From Jimgerdemannia flammicorona (Eukaryota > Mucoromycota > Endogonomycetes > Endogonales > Endogonaceae): 18,228 nucleotides of DNA. A model generated the notes under the pieces. That model was not told the DNA's origin, ran no database searches, and saw nothing but the letters and a program-made list of their open reading frames with translations. This document shows, piece by piece, positions 7,052 through 18,159 of this stretch. The position numbers and the translations under genes were made by a program. The DNA is taken from the NCBI GenBank assembly GCA_003990745.1, contig RBNI01002529.1, positions 1 through 18,228 on the forward strand, written 5' to 3'. Each line of letters starts with the position of its first letter. Position 1 is the first letter of the stretch.

Positions 7052-9011
7052 AAGAGTTCTGACAGGTATGCTAGGTCAGGTGGACCTGGGGCCTTTGGCT
7101 GGCAGCAGGTCGGGAGGGGTTATGGCCTGGGGATGGGGGCCTTTGGAGGGTTGCAGGGTGGCGAGGGTTCTGGAAGTGAATTGGTGGCTGGTAGCAGTGG
7201 GGGGAGGCTGGGCCCCCCTAGCTTTGTGGATAAGGTGAAGGAGAGTGGGTGGCCGGCTGGGTCTAGGGCTGGTGCCATGGTAGGGAAGGGCAAGGTAAGC
7301 CTAGGGAGGGAGAGCAGTACTCAGAGAGGGGATGCAAGCATAGGTACTGGAGGTGCTGTGGCTGGGGATGGGACTGCTGATGGTAGTATGATGGGCAATG
7401 TGGAAGGGAGACCTGGCTGATGGTGTGATGGGGCTGGTGGTGGCACCATTACTCAGGAAGTCAATCTCAGAGTTTGCAGTGATACTGTGCTTCTGTAGCT
7501 TGGCAGTAATAGCAAGGATGGTCTTGGGGCTTGTCTCGAAGCAGGTGGCTGGGGCTACCTCAGTGAAGTTCTTGAAGGGCCTGGAAGGAGTCGAGGTGGG
7601 CTTTGAGGAGGCAGGCCCACTAGAAGAGACGATGAAGACTGGAGTGGCAGTTGGTGAGATGATGGTTTCTATGATGTGCTGCCTGAGGTGGGACCCCAGG
7701 GTGGTGCAGCTGCTGGTGAAGGGGGTGCCTACTGTGATGAAGGAGGAGACTAGGAGGAGGGTGGAGGAGGTGATGGCAGAGTATGGTGATGTGGTGGATA
7801 TCAGTTTCCAGATGTGGGAGGGGACCTCCATTCGAACTGATGATATGGATGTGAGGATTAGACTGGTGGATAAGGAGGCCACAGGGAAGATGAGTGACTG
7901 GCCCTCAGTGTTGATGTGGGGGGCCTTTGTCTGTAAGGTGTCATGGGTGAGAGGGAGTAAAGAGGAGGAAGAGGACTTGTTGGAGGCACTGGAGGAGTTG
8001 AGTGGTGCAGTTGAGAGGAGGGCAAAGGCCTGGAAATTATATGAGGAGACGATGCATCTGGAGATAGTTGATGGAAAGAGGATTCGAACTGACAAGGGGC
8101 AGTGGGAGCAGGCCCAGGGGCACAGGTGGCAGAGAGAGCTATTGGCAAGTATGAGTGGTGGGGCTAAGAAGACAGTGAATAAGGCTGAGGAGGCTGGGGG
8201 CACTGAAGCCAGTGTCTGGGCTAGTAAAGGAGGAGGGGAGATGGAGGCAAATAAGAAAGGGGCTGTGAAGGTGCCAACCAAGGACTCATATACAGATGGT
8301 ACATTCAAAGTCTGGGAGCAGGAGTTGGATGCCACCCCCCCCCCTCTTATTAGAAGGGGCCCAGTGGCAAAGAGAGGGGTAGTGGAAGATATGCTGATGA
8401 AGGGGGCCCAGCAAGTAACCTTTAGAGTCCCCAATGTGGTGAAAGGGAGACAGGTAGTAGCGGTTGGTGAGGATGAGCTGGTGGATGTCCCAGAGGAGGA
8501 GTGGGATGAGGCTGCCAGTGTAGGAGCTGATACCATGATGTTGGATGCAGGGAGACCTGGAACTCTGGGAGGGAAGGAGGTGGGGAACCTGCTGTAGATG
8601 AGCAAGGTGATGGACAACCTCACAGCTGAGGAGTTGGGAGAAGTGGACCTGTGTGTAATGCCTGAGGAGCATTGGGCACGAATTCTGCATAGAGATGGAG
8701 TAATGGAGGTGCTGAAGATGGAGATTCTTGTGATCTTCCTGGAGGAGGAGAGATATGAGATTGATGAGGTGAGGAAGGCGGAGCTGGGGGTTGTTGCTAG
8801 TGAACAGGCTGCCTACTGTTGGGCAGAGCATCATGATTTGCAGCTCTGGCAGGAGGCCTGTCTGGAGTATTGTGAGAATTTTGAAGAGAGAGAAGATGGA
8901 GTGATGGTGGAACTTCTGGGAGAGCTGGAGGCCCGGGTGGCTGGGGAAAGGGAACTAGCTGTGGAACATGACTTGGACTTAGTGCAGGAGGAGCTGACTG
9001 TGGACTTGTAG
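7052..9011 (+). pseudogene. ORF1 (Gag-like) pseudogene of copy B
   Basis: The frame runs from about 7052 (no ATG) through FGWQQVG to 7420, shifts, and resumes at about 7398 with DLADGVMGLVVAPLL, running to a TAG at 8595-8597. It continues in the same frame to the shared terminal TAG at 9009-9011. The shift is explained by two deletions relative to copy C: 24 nt (in frame) and 32 nt between GACCTGG direct repeats. The order of parts is Gly-rich N-terminus, FVDKVKES, ASVKFLKGLE, a possible RRM-like strand-helix pattern (VVQLLVKGVP, EYGDVVDI), LLEALEEL and an acidic helical C-terminus. By analogy with LINE ORF1 proteins it would bind RNA, but no zinc knuckle is visible. Confidence 0.8.
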
Positions 9012-9042
9012 AGGATAGGATCACTATATAACATTATTTCCT

Positions 9043-12000
9043 ATGAACAGTATAACTAATATTTTCTCTTTGAATGTAAATGAGTTAAGGGGAGCTGGGC
9101 AGCATAGGAATATTTTTACTTGGCTCAAGGGATTGGAGGCTGATCTATTTTTACTACAGGATGTACGATGTGAGGATGAGGATGATCGGGTAGAGTGGAC
9201 TAGAGAATGAGGTGGGGCTACTGCTTGGTTTAGAAAAGTGGTGATTCTGGTGAGAAAGGGTAGAGGGGACTTGGGGGAAATCAGGAGCTGGGGTGATTGC
9301 TTAGTCTGGGGGGATTGGCATTGGCCAGGATGGGAGTCAGTAAGGATTGGCTCTTACTACTGTCCAGCAGTTAGGGGCAAGAGGACTGCATAGATTAAGG
9401 AGCTGCTGGAGGAGGGTATTCTTTTGGAGAAAGGAGTTGATATTCTCAGTGAGGACTTTAATATGGTTCAGGATCAGTATCTGGACAGAACTGATAGAGG
9501 AAGGAATACAAGGGGGAGGAGTGGAGGTCTGGATGCTTGGGAGGAGGTGGAGAATTTGAGCTCATTAGGAGATATGTGCAGAAAATGGTGGGGCAACACC
9601 AGGGTCTACATGCATTGGGTGAATGGCTTGGGCACAAGAATTGATTGGATTCTGACAGCTGAGTATTGGGGTTCTGATGTTTGGAAGACATTGGAGGTGG
9701 TGTGGTATCCATAGTCGGATCACTGGGGACTTTTGGGGCAGGGACAGTTTGGGGGGAGTGGAGATGGACCCAGACATTAGTGCCTTAACTCCTCCCTACT
9801 GGCTGAGAAGGTATTGTGGGACCAATGGGTGGAGGATATTCAGGCAAAGGTTTCTACCTGGAAGAAGGAAGGTTTGTCTGTTGGTGTCTATTGGATGAGA
9901 TTGAAAGAGGCTGCAAGGGGCTACTGGGGTGGAGCAGGTAGAGAAGAAGGGTGACAGAGGAGGAAGCACACAAGGTGTGCTTCCAGCAGACTGAGGAGAT
10001 TGCAAATGGAGTGGGCAGAATTGCTTACTTCTGTTGGGATAGAGGATTGGAGGACAGAGCAGGCAAAATTGGAGATAGTGGAACTGCAACAGGTGTTGTG
10101 AGAGGAGGAGGAGGCTCATATGTGGAGAATGGCTGCTAGACTATGGTGGCAGGAGCTTGAGGAGGGCGAGCAGCCTACTAGATACCTGTTAAGACTCCTT
10201 AAAGCTAGGAGGGTAAGACATTGGTGGGATGGGGTCTTAGATGCTGAGGGGGATATGGTACATAGTACACAACAAATTCTAGGGGTTTTGAAGGAGAGAT
10301 GGCAGGGTTTGTAGAGTGAGGGGGAAGGGGGTGCTGATGAGGAGGCGATTGAAGATATACTAGAGGAGTGGGGGCTGCTGCAAGTAGAGGGACTAGGTGA
10401 CTTGATCTTACCAGTGCAAGGAGAGGAGATCCAGAGTGTCCTTGTGGCAACTAAGCTAGGAACAGCACCAGGAGAGGATGGGTTGCTGTGGAATTTCTGG
10501 AAGAAGATGGTTAAGGTCCCTGGAGTTTTGGATGAGATGGCCGCTCTCTGTGACCATGTTCTTCAGAGTGGTGAGTGGGTTGGAGAGCAGGACCTTGGGT
10601 TGGTGGCCTTATTGTACAAAGATAAGGAGAGGAGGGAAGACTGGAAGAATTGGAGACTGATCATGCTTCTGGATATGGACAGAAAGATAGTGACTAAGGT
10701 GATTGTCACAAGGCTGCAGAAGGTTGCCCAACAGGTGTTGGGGGAGGAGCAGAGGGGCTTTGTTGGGGGCAGGCTTATAAGAGATGGGACTGCATGGGTG
10801 CATGGTGTCATTGAAGGGGCTTGGACTTGTGGACTGGATGGAAGGTTGGTCTTTTTGGACCAGGAGAAGGCCTATGACTGTGTATGGAGGGTTTGGCTAG
10901 GCAAGGTGTTGGATAGAATTAGTATTCCCTCAAGATTTCGGGCTTCTATGTTGAATCTGCTAGGTAGTAGTCGGGTGGTACTGATGTGTAATGGTTACTG
11001 AGGTCTGGTGTTTTCCTTGGGAAGAGGAGTTCCTCAGGGGGACCCTCTGTCACCTGTTCTATATGCCCTTTCATTAGAGCCTTTGATAGATAGGATTCAC
11101 CGAAAGGTGGCAGGGCTCTCTATTTTTGGTATAGTGTAAAAGGTGGGGGCCTTTGCTGATGACATGGTGGTTGGACTTGGGTCAGTGGCAGATGTCAAGG
11201 CACTTAAAGGGATAGTGGAATGGTATGAGGCTCACTCTGGGGTGAAGCTCAACTGGCATAAGTGTGAGACAATAGTGCTAGGGAATGGACTGGTGGGTAG
11301 GGATGTCATTGGAACAATTGTCCCTTCAGGAGAGGTGGTGCAGTATCTGGGCATATTTCTTTCTGTGTATGGTTCTGTCTTGCTGCGAGTGTAGTGGGAG
11401 AGCAGGGTGACCAGTTAGGGGGAGACACTTCGAGGTTGGGGAGGCTGCCATATCTCTCTGGCAGGGCAGATATCTATTCTGAATGTCTACTGGTTCCCCA
11501 AGCTATGGTACATGGCCTATCACCTAGACTTTTCAGCATGGGTGGTGAAGAGGCTGATGAAGGTGACTAGAGATTGGATTTGGGCAGGGAGGAGATCTCA
11601 GGTCAGCTGGGACACTCTTGCAACTCTGGTGGTCAGAGGAGGTCTTGGCCTTGTGGATTTCCCTAAGAGGCTGCACTGCTTGCAAGCCTGGTGGTTGAAG
11701 AGAGCTGCTGAACTGCAGGGAGGGGGGTGGGTGCCACTAATGCAGAAGGTGTGGGAGATGAGGACCTCCCCTCGAGGGTCCTTAGGAGATCTGCTCTCTT
11801 TGGTAGAGTTGAATGAAAATCGGCACTTGTGGTTTAAGGACTTTTGGTGGGGAGTGGTAGATGGAGCACACTGAATTGGCCTGTGCTAGCTAGGCAATAA
11901 GGGGGAGATGATGTGGGGTCCTGATATATGGCAATGGGATAGACTACTTCTGGGGGGTATTCTACTTGTTGAGTTTGATCTTGGAGATAGAGTGGAGTGT

Positions 12001-12517
12001 CAGCAGGGTCTTGGCCAGGATCTTTGGCCAAGGGGCTGACAGGCAGTGGGGATTGGTGAGGAGTGGGACTGAGCCAGTATCTGGTCATGGAGTGCTGAGG
12101 TGCAGAGGTGGCTTCCTCCCAAGTTCTGGGTGGTTTGGTGGAGGATGCTGAGGAGGAATATCATGTTGAACTACCACACTGGGCATCTGGTGGAGGGTGG
12201 CCAGTTGGAGTGTGAGGAGTGTTACAATGTTGAGCAAGCTGGTGGGCTTGTACAGATGCCAGAACACTGGTTGGGAGAGTGTGAGGTTTTGGGGGACTTT
12301 TGGATAGAAATAGGGAATAGGCTGGGTGTGGAGCATAGGTCGGTGAGTGAGGGAGGCCGATGGGAGGATTTGAGATCTCGGCTGATGGGTGGTATCAGTG
12401 ATAGTTGGCTCACTGTAGGGTGGGTGGTAGCAGTGTGGGTGGGACTGGCTGGACATTGGCTTTTTGTATTTGAGGAGAGGTGGCAGATGGGGCTACAAGA
12501 GAAGGTATTATGGTCAT
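9043..12517 (+). pseudogene. ORF2 (endonuclease and reverse transcriptase) pseudogene of copy B
   Basis: The ATG at 9043 follows the ORF1 TAG by 31 nt. One frame carries the whole protein: NVN at residues 11-13, EDFN at 137 (GDFN in A and C; the Gly to Glu change is G-to-A), SDHW at 225 (9715), motif A LDQEKAYD (10855-10878), GVPQGDPLSP (about 11029), FADD (11152-11163) and CX2CX14HX4C (12211-12282). In-frame stops include 9208, 9391, 9712, 9778, 9952, 10099, 10312, 10999, 11137, 11392, 11416, 11872, 11887, 12037 and 12070. Most match TGG or CGA in the relatives. The protein would nick target DNA and prime reverse transcription. The last 45 to 50 codons are missing, and the open frame that runs on to 12714 is an accident of the junction with copy C. 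Confidence 0.85.
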
Positions 12518-12608
12518 CTTTCACCAGTACCATTCGGGTGACACAAGACTCAGACAACACTTTTCAACAGCGTCTTCAAGTATTGGTGCTATCAAGATGG
12601 CAAGCAAC
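12518..12608 (+). promoter_or_regulatory. 5' UTR of copy C (91 nt)
   Basis: It begins CTTTCACC where similarity to copies A, B and D starts and ends at the ATG at 12609. The equal length in C and D supports both the 5' boundary and the start choice. An ATG at 12597 in the same frame is replaced by ATA or other codons in the three relatives, so 12609 is preferred. Confidence 0.6.
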
Positions 12609-14483
12609 ATGCATTCTGGTGAGCATACTGGACAGGGGGGCCCCAGTGTCTTTGACTGGCAATATGTGGGGGGGGGTCGAGGTGCTGGTCTTGGCATGCC
12701 GAGTGCTTCGATAAGGGGACGTGGGGCCGATGGTGGTGGCAGAGGAGGGGCAAGGCCACATGGGGGAGAGAGGATGACATTCGCAGACAAGGTCAGGATG
12801 GGGAAGCAGGCGACGGGACTGGATGGTTGGCTGGAGCTGAGGAAGGCGGCTGCTATCTCGAGGAGCAAGGAGGCCCCTTCACTGGGGGGTCAGCATAGTG
12901 GGGCTGGAGGTGTAGTAGCTGAGGAGGTGACTGCTGATAGAGGTGTGATGGGCAATCTGGAAAAAAATCCAGATGTAATGGTTGATGGGAGACCTGGTCA
13001 GGGGAGTGGCGCGAGACCTGGGGACCTGGCTGATGGTGTGACGGGCCTGGTGGTGGCCCCATTACTCAAAAAATCTCGATCGGAATTCGCTGTCACACTG
13101 TGCTTCTGTAGCTTGGCGGTGACAGCAAAGATGGTGCTGGGGCTGCTGGCTAGTGAGGTGAAAGGAGTAGCCTCAGTTAAGTTTTTGAAGAAGCTGGAGG
13201 CAGTTGAGGTGGGGTTTGAAGAGGAGGATTTGCTACTGAAGGCAGTGGAGAAGGGTGTGGTGTTTGGAGAGATTTCAGTGCCGATAGTGAGGTGTATGCG
13301 TTGGGATCCCTGAGTGGTTCATCTGGTGGTGGCGGACTTGCCGACAGTGAAAAAGGAGGAGGCGAGGAGGCTGGTCACGGATGTAGTGAAGGAGTATGGC
13401 GAGGTGGTCGACATTGGGTTTAGGGTATGGGAGGGAACTGAGCTCAGGACAGGTGATGTGGACATCAGGCTGAGGCTGTTTGGGATGGAGAATACTGGGA
13501 AGGCTAGAGACTGGCCAGTGGCATTGAAGTGGGGCCCAGTGGAGTGCAAGGTTTCAAGGGTGAAGGGGTCTGAGGAAGAGGAGGAGGACCTGCTGGAGGC
13601 ACTTGAGGACTTGATGGGGGCTGTGGAGAGAAGGTACAGGGCTTGGAGGGCTTACGAGGCTAGGACGGTAGTGGAGGTGATCGAGGGCAAGAAGGTGCGA
13701 ATGGACAAGGTGCTCTGGGAGAAGGCGAAGGGGAGGCAGCTACAGAAGGAATTACTGGTCAGTTTGGATGGGGGACCAAGGGCCGGGGATGCAGAGAAGG
13801 GTACTGGAGCGGGTGCTAGTATCTGGGCAGAGGCTGGGCAGCAAGGGGGAAAGACAAAGGAGAGTGGGGGACAGGAGCTGGAGGAGGCGGTAGTGGACAC
13901 GGCGATGGTGGATGATAACCCGATCCAGTATGGTGTTCCCGAGGTTGGTGAAGGAGAGTTGGAGGATGTGTCAGAGGATGGGTGGGATGAGTCTGTGTGG
14001 ACTGAGGAGAGGAAGGAAGGAGAGGCAGATTTGGCACAGGTGGCTGAGGTAGTTGGGGGGGAGAAGTGGCTGCTAAGGGCACTACAGAATGTGGTGGCAG
14101 AGGAACTGGGAGAGATCGACTTCTGGGTGATCAGTGAGGAATTCTGGGGGCGAGTGTTGTGAGGAGAGGAGGTCGTGAGGAAGTTGAGAGATGAGATGAT
14201 GGCGGCTCTCTTGGAGGCGGAGGAGTATGAGATCACTGAGGCAAGGGAAGCAATGCTCTTGGGTATTGCTAACGAGAGGGCAGCTTATCTGTGGGGGCTA
14301 CAGAAGGGGCTGGAAAAGTGGCAGGTAGTGTGCGAGGAGCACCGGGCGGTGATGGAGATAGTGGATGGTAAGGACTGTGCGGAATTATTGGCGGTTCTGG
14401 AAGAACAGCAGAATGTGGAGGGTGAGATTGTGGCGGAACAGAACCTGGATCTGGCTGGAGAGGAAGTGAGCATGGAACTATAG
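12609..14483 (+). pseudogene. ORF1 (Gag-like) of copy C, broken by two TGA codons
   Basis: One frame of 625 codons, with TGA at codon 235 (13311) and codon 518 (14160); copy B has AGG, and a codon of the His-Arg region, at these places, so CGA-to-TGA mutation is likely. Order of parts: Gly/Arg-rich N-terminus (residues 1-55, with RGRGADGGGRGG), MTFADKVRMG, then ASVKFLKKLEAVEVGF (about 195-210). A possible RRM-like strand-helix-strand stretch follows (236-298, HLVVADLP to YGEVVDIGFRVWEG), then LLEALEDL and a Glu-rich helical tail to residue 624. The usual role is RNA binding and particle assembly; RNA binding here is inferred from the RGG-like start and is not proven. The terminal TAG lies 33 nt before ORF2 in the same frame. 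Confidence 0.85.
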
Positions 14484-14516
14484 AGGTGGGAAAGCAACAA
14501 TATCAAATATTTCACT
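14484..14516 (+). other. 33-nt open, in-frame spacer between ORF1 and ORF2
   Basis: After the TAG, the eleven codons read RWESNNIKYFT and lead straight into the ORF2 ATG with no further stop. In copy A the matching 33 nt are also open (NGYFFLQTLIN); in copy B the spacer is 31 nt and out of frame. Read-through, re-initiation or an internal start could each deliver ORF2. Confidence 0.7.
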
Positions 14517-17500
14517 ATGAATAGTACAACCAACATTTTTTCTATAAACGTCAATGGGCTTAGAGGGACTGGGAGGCGACACAGGATCTTTGGATGGCTG
14601 AAGAAACTGGATGCAGATCTCTTCTTACTTCAAGATGTACAGTGTGAGGGAGAGGAAGATGTACTGGAATGGACGAGAGAGTGGGGTGGGGAGGCAGTTT
14701 GGCAGGGTAAAGTGGGAATTCTGGTTAGAAAGGAGAAAGGGGACATTGCGGACACTGGACATTGGGGTAGTAGATTAGTGTGGGGGACATGGCGGAGGCC
14801 TGGATGGAACTCAATTGTGGTGAGATCTTGTTACTGCCCAGCTGAAAGGGGGGCCCGAGTGGCGTGGATTGGAGATCTGCGGGATTCTGGGCTCTTGGTA
14901 GAGGCTGGGGTGGATTGTCTGGGAGGTGATTTTAATATGATACGGGAGAATAGACTGGACAGAACTGATGGGGGATGGGGCATGGCAGGAAGGAGTGGGA
15001 GATTGGAGGAATGGGAAGAGGTGGAAAGGCTTAGCTCTCTGGTGGATGCCATGTGACTTCAGAATGGGGATCGATGTCTATACACTCACTGGGTGGGAGG
15101 GCTTGGTACTAGGATTGATTGGATTCTGACTGCTGAGTGTTGGGGCAATACTGTTTGGGAGATGATGGAGATCGAGTGGTGCCCTTGGTGGTGTTCGGGG
15201 AGGTGGGAGGTTTGGAGGGAGCAGAGAGGGGCCAGGACATTGGCATCTGAACTCTTCATTGCTGGATGAGATGGACCTGTGGAATGCGTGGGTGGTCGTG
15301 GTACGAACTAAGGTTAATAATTGGAGGGGTGCCGGGATAAGGATTGGAGATAGGTGGTGCTGATTAAAATCGGAAGCTCAGAGATACTGGGGGGAAGTGG
15401 GGAAGGAGAGAGGTGCTCAGCGGAGGAGACGAGTCAGATGGGCATCTAGGAGACTAGAAAGATTACTCCTGAACTGGGCTGGGGTATTGGAGGAGGAGGA
15501 GTTATTGGACTGGAAGGCTAAGCGGGCTAAGCTGGAAGTGGTGGAACTACAGGATCTGTTGAGGAAGGAGGAAGTGATGCAGGATCAGACTATGGTGGCT
15601 AGGTTATGGTGGCAGGGATTGGAAGAAGGCGAAAGGCCTACAAGGTTTTTGTCCTGTCTTCTTCATGCTAGGGGAGCACGACACCATTGGGAAGGAGTCC
15701 TTAATGATGAGAGAGAGATGGTATTAGGTGTGCAGGGGATCCTGGGTCAACTGAGCGCCCGCTGGAGTAACCTTTGAAGTGAAGAGGAGGGAGGGGAGGG
15801 GGTGCAGGATATTGAGCAGCATCTCGAAGAGTGGCACCCGAACCCTGCAGCAGAGTTGGGGGATCTTGGACAACCAGTTTTGGGAGAGGAGATCCTTAGA
15901 GTTCTGGCATCAACTATCCTGAGAATGGTGCCTGGGGAGGATGGTTTGCCTTGGGACTTTTGGAAACGTATGGCAACCATAGAAGAGGCTCTGGAGGAGA
16001 TGTCGCTGATGTGTGACGCAGTTATCAGTAATGGGGAGTAGATTGGGGAGCAGCAGTTGGGGCTGGTATCCCTGCTGTACAAGGACAAAGGGCATAAGGA
16101 GGACTGGAAGAATTGGAGGCCAATTATGCTGCTGGATATGGACCGCAAGTTGGTCACCAAAGTCCTGGTGGCGAGACTACAGGGGGTGGCCCAACAGGTG
16201 CTAGGGAAGGAGCAGTGAGGCTTTGTTGGGGGCCGACTAATCCGAGATGGCATGGCATGGGTTCACGGTGTTATTGAAGGCGCTAGGGCTGCAGGTGTGG
16301 ATGGCCGCTTGGTTTTCCTGGACCAAGAGAAGGCCTATGATAGAGTTCAGAGAGTATGGTTAGAGAAGGTACTGGAGCGTATTGGGGTACCAGTGGGCAT
16401 GTGTCGGTCCCTTATTAGACTACTAGAAGGGAGTAGGGCTGCGATTCTGGCAAATGGACATAGGGGGGCTTCCTTCCCCTTGGGGAGAGGGGTGCCTCAG
16501 GGGGATCCACTGTCACCTATCCTCTATGCCTTTGCCCTGGAGCCATTGCTGGATCGGATATGGCGCAGAGTTGGTGGACTGAATATTTTGGGCATCAATT
16601 GGAAGGTGGGGGCCTTTGCAGATGATATGGTGGTTGGATTGGGCTCGGTGGCAGATGTGGCCATGCTCAAGGAGACAGTTGAGTGGTATGAAAGATGTGC
16701 TGGAGCAAAACTCAACTGGCACAAGTGTGAGACAATGGTCCTTGGGGTAGGAGTCATAGGGGGGGATGTCATTGGAACAATTGTCCCGGCTGAAGGAGTG
16801 GTATGGTACTTGGGTATCTATTTCTCAGTATATGGCTCTTTGCTTCCCAAGGAGTGGTGGGAGGGCAAGCTGGTAGAATGGAGGAAAGTACTGACGAGTT
16901 GGGGTGGTAGGCAGGTGTTGCTGGTGGGAAGGGTTACTGTCCTGAATGTGTATTGGATGCCGAAGCTTTGGTATTTGGGCTACCACTTGGACTTCCCTAA
17001 GTGGGTGGTTAAAAAGCTTCTCAAGATGGCCCGCTCTTGGCTCTGGGCTGGATGCCGGAGTCAGATTGGCTGGGAGGTTCTAGCACTCCCTGTGGATCGT
17101 GGAGGACTTGGCCTGGTGGACTTTTCCAAGAGGCTACTCTGCTTGAGGGCATGGTGGATGAAGAGAGCCAGTGAGTTGCGAGGAGGTGAATAGGTGCCCC
17201 TTATGCAGCATTTGTGGGAGGCAAGGGTGTCACCATGGGGGGGCTCGGGGGACCTACTGTCCTTGGTGGCCTTGGATGGTAGTCAGAGGATGCGATACAA
17301 AGGATTCTGGTGGAGAGTGGTAGATGGGGCACACCGCATTGGGATCCATTGGTGAGGTACTGAAGGAGATAAGGACTGGGGACTGGCGATGTGGAGATGG
17401 GACAGGCTCTTGTTGGGAGGGAACCTGGCTGAGGACTTCCGCTTAGAGGAGGGTATAGAGTGCCTTAGAGGTCTGGGGCAGGACCTCTGGCCGGAGACCT

Positions 17501-18159
17501 GGCAAGGGGTTGGAATTGGGGAGAGATGGGACTAGGCAGGTGTCTGGGCTTGGATCAAGGTTGTGTCAAGGTGGCTACCGCCGAAACTCTGGGTAGCATG
17601 GTGGAGGCTGCTGCATAGAAATGTGATGCTCAATTTTAGGGCTGGTCATCTGGTGGATGGCGGAGTCTTTGATTGTGAGGAGTGTCATAATGTAGGGCAG
17701 GAGGGCGGGGTGGTGCAGACCCCTGAGCATTGGCTGGGGGAGTGTGAGAGTATGGAGAATTTTTGGAGGGTAGTTGGAGAGAGGTTGGGAGTGTCGGCGC
17801 CTGACCCTGAGGAGGGTGGGCATTGGGCGGCACTGCAGTTGAGGCTGGTGGGGGGGGTGGGGAATGAGTGGCTGACAGTGGGTTGGGCCATTGCAATATG
17901 GGTGGGGCTTGTAAAACATTGGCGGAATGTTTTTGAGGAGGGCCCCCGGAGGCCGGTGAGACTGAGGGTAATGAGGTGGGAGGAGCTGATGCTCAAGCTC
18001 TTCAAGGCATGGTGGATTGGTTGGGGTTCCAAAGGGGGGAGACGTAAAGGTCTAGTAAGGAGAATTGTAGAAAAGAGTGGTGGTAGGATTGTAGTGGTGG
18101 TGGATGGGGTGTCTTTTGTAGGACTAGGAGTGGGGGAGGGTCCCTGTGGGATAGGTTGA
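14517..18159 (+). pseudogene. ORF2 (endonuclease, reverse transcriptase, zinc motif) of copy C
   Basis: About 1,210 codons. The endonuclease has NVNGL (14547) and GDFN at residue 137 (14925-14936), but its SDH motif is lost in a deletion of roughly 10 nt near 15190-15205, which also shifts the frame. The reverse transcriptase shows FVGGRLIRDG, motif A LDQEKAYD (Asp codons 16321 and 16339), GVPQGDPLSPILY (about 16490-16528) and FADD (16615-16626). The C-terminus has CX2CX14HX4C (17674-17745), as in the zf-RVT-type ends of many LINEs. Stops: 15054 and, after the shift, 15361, 15775, 16039, 16216, 17191, 17353 and 17533. The longest unbroken piece, 16252-17193, contains the polymerase core. The enzyme would carry out target-primed reverse transcription; as read it cannot be made whole. 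Confidence 0.9.

Larger units (their letters stand above)
6961..12517 (+). mobile_element. Copy B: near full-length LINE lacking its 3' end
   Basis: It starts with CTTTCTCC at 6961, directly after satellite sequence, and carries a leader, ORF1 (7052-9011), a 31-nt spacer and ORF2 (from 9043). ORF2 similarity to copy C ends near 12515, about 45 to 50 codons before the normal stop, and the leader of copy C starts at once at 12518. No B 3' UTR or A-tail is present. CpG is scarce in B compared with C, and about fourteen in-frame stops interrupt ORF2. Either C inserted into the B 3' region, with the B tail lying beyond the window, or the tail was lost in recombination. Confidence 0.85.

Noticed and set aside
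7301..8623. Minus-strand open frame of 440 codons, Ser/Thr/Pro-rich
   Set aside because: It lies antisense to ORF1 of copy B. The sense strand is so rich in G and A that its complement has few stop codons, so the frame is a composition shadow with no domain.
12480..12608. Earlier ATG codons (12480, 12597) as the ORF1 start in C
   Set aside because: 12480 lies in copy B sequence. 12597 is ATA or another codon in the other copies, while 12609 is ATG in A, C and D.
12100..12714. Open frame crossing the B/C junction
   Set aside because: Residues match ORF2 only to about 12515. The rest is the C leader and the start of C ORF1 read in another frame, so it is an accidental fusion.
9043..18159. Reassigned stop codons (UAG or UGA read as amino acids)
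   Set aside because: TAG, TGA and TAA all occur in frame, at different places in each copy, and match TGG or CGA in relatives. Decay explains this without a new code.
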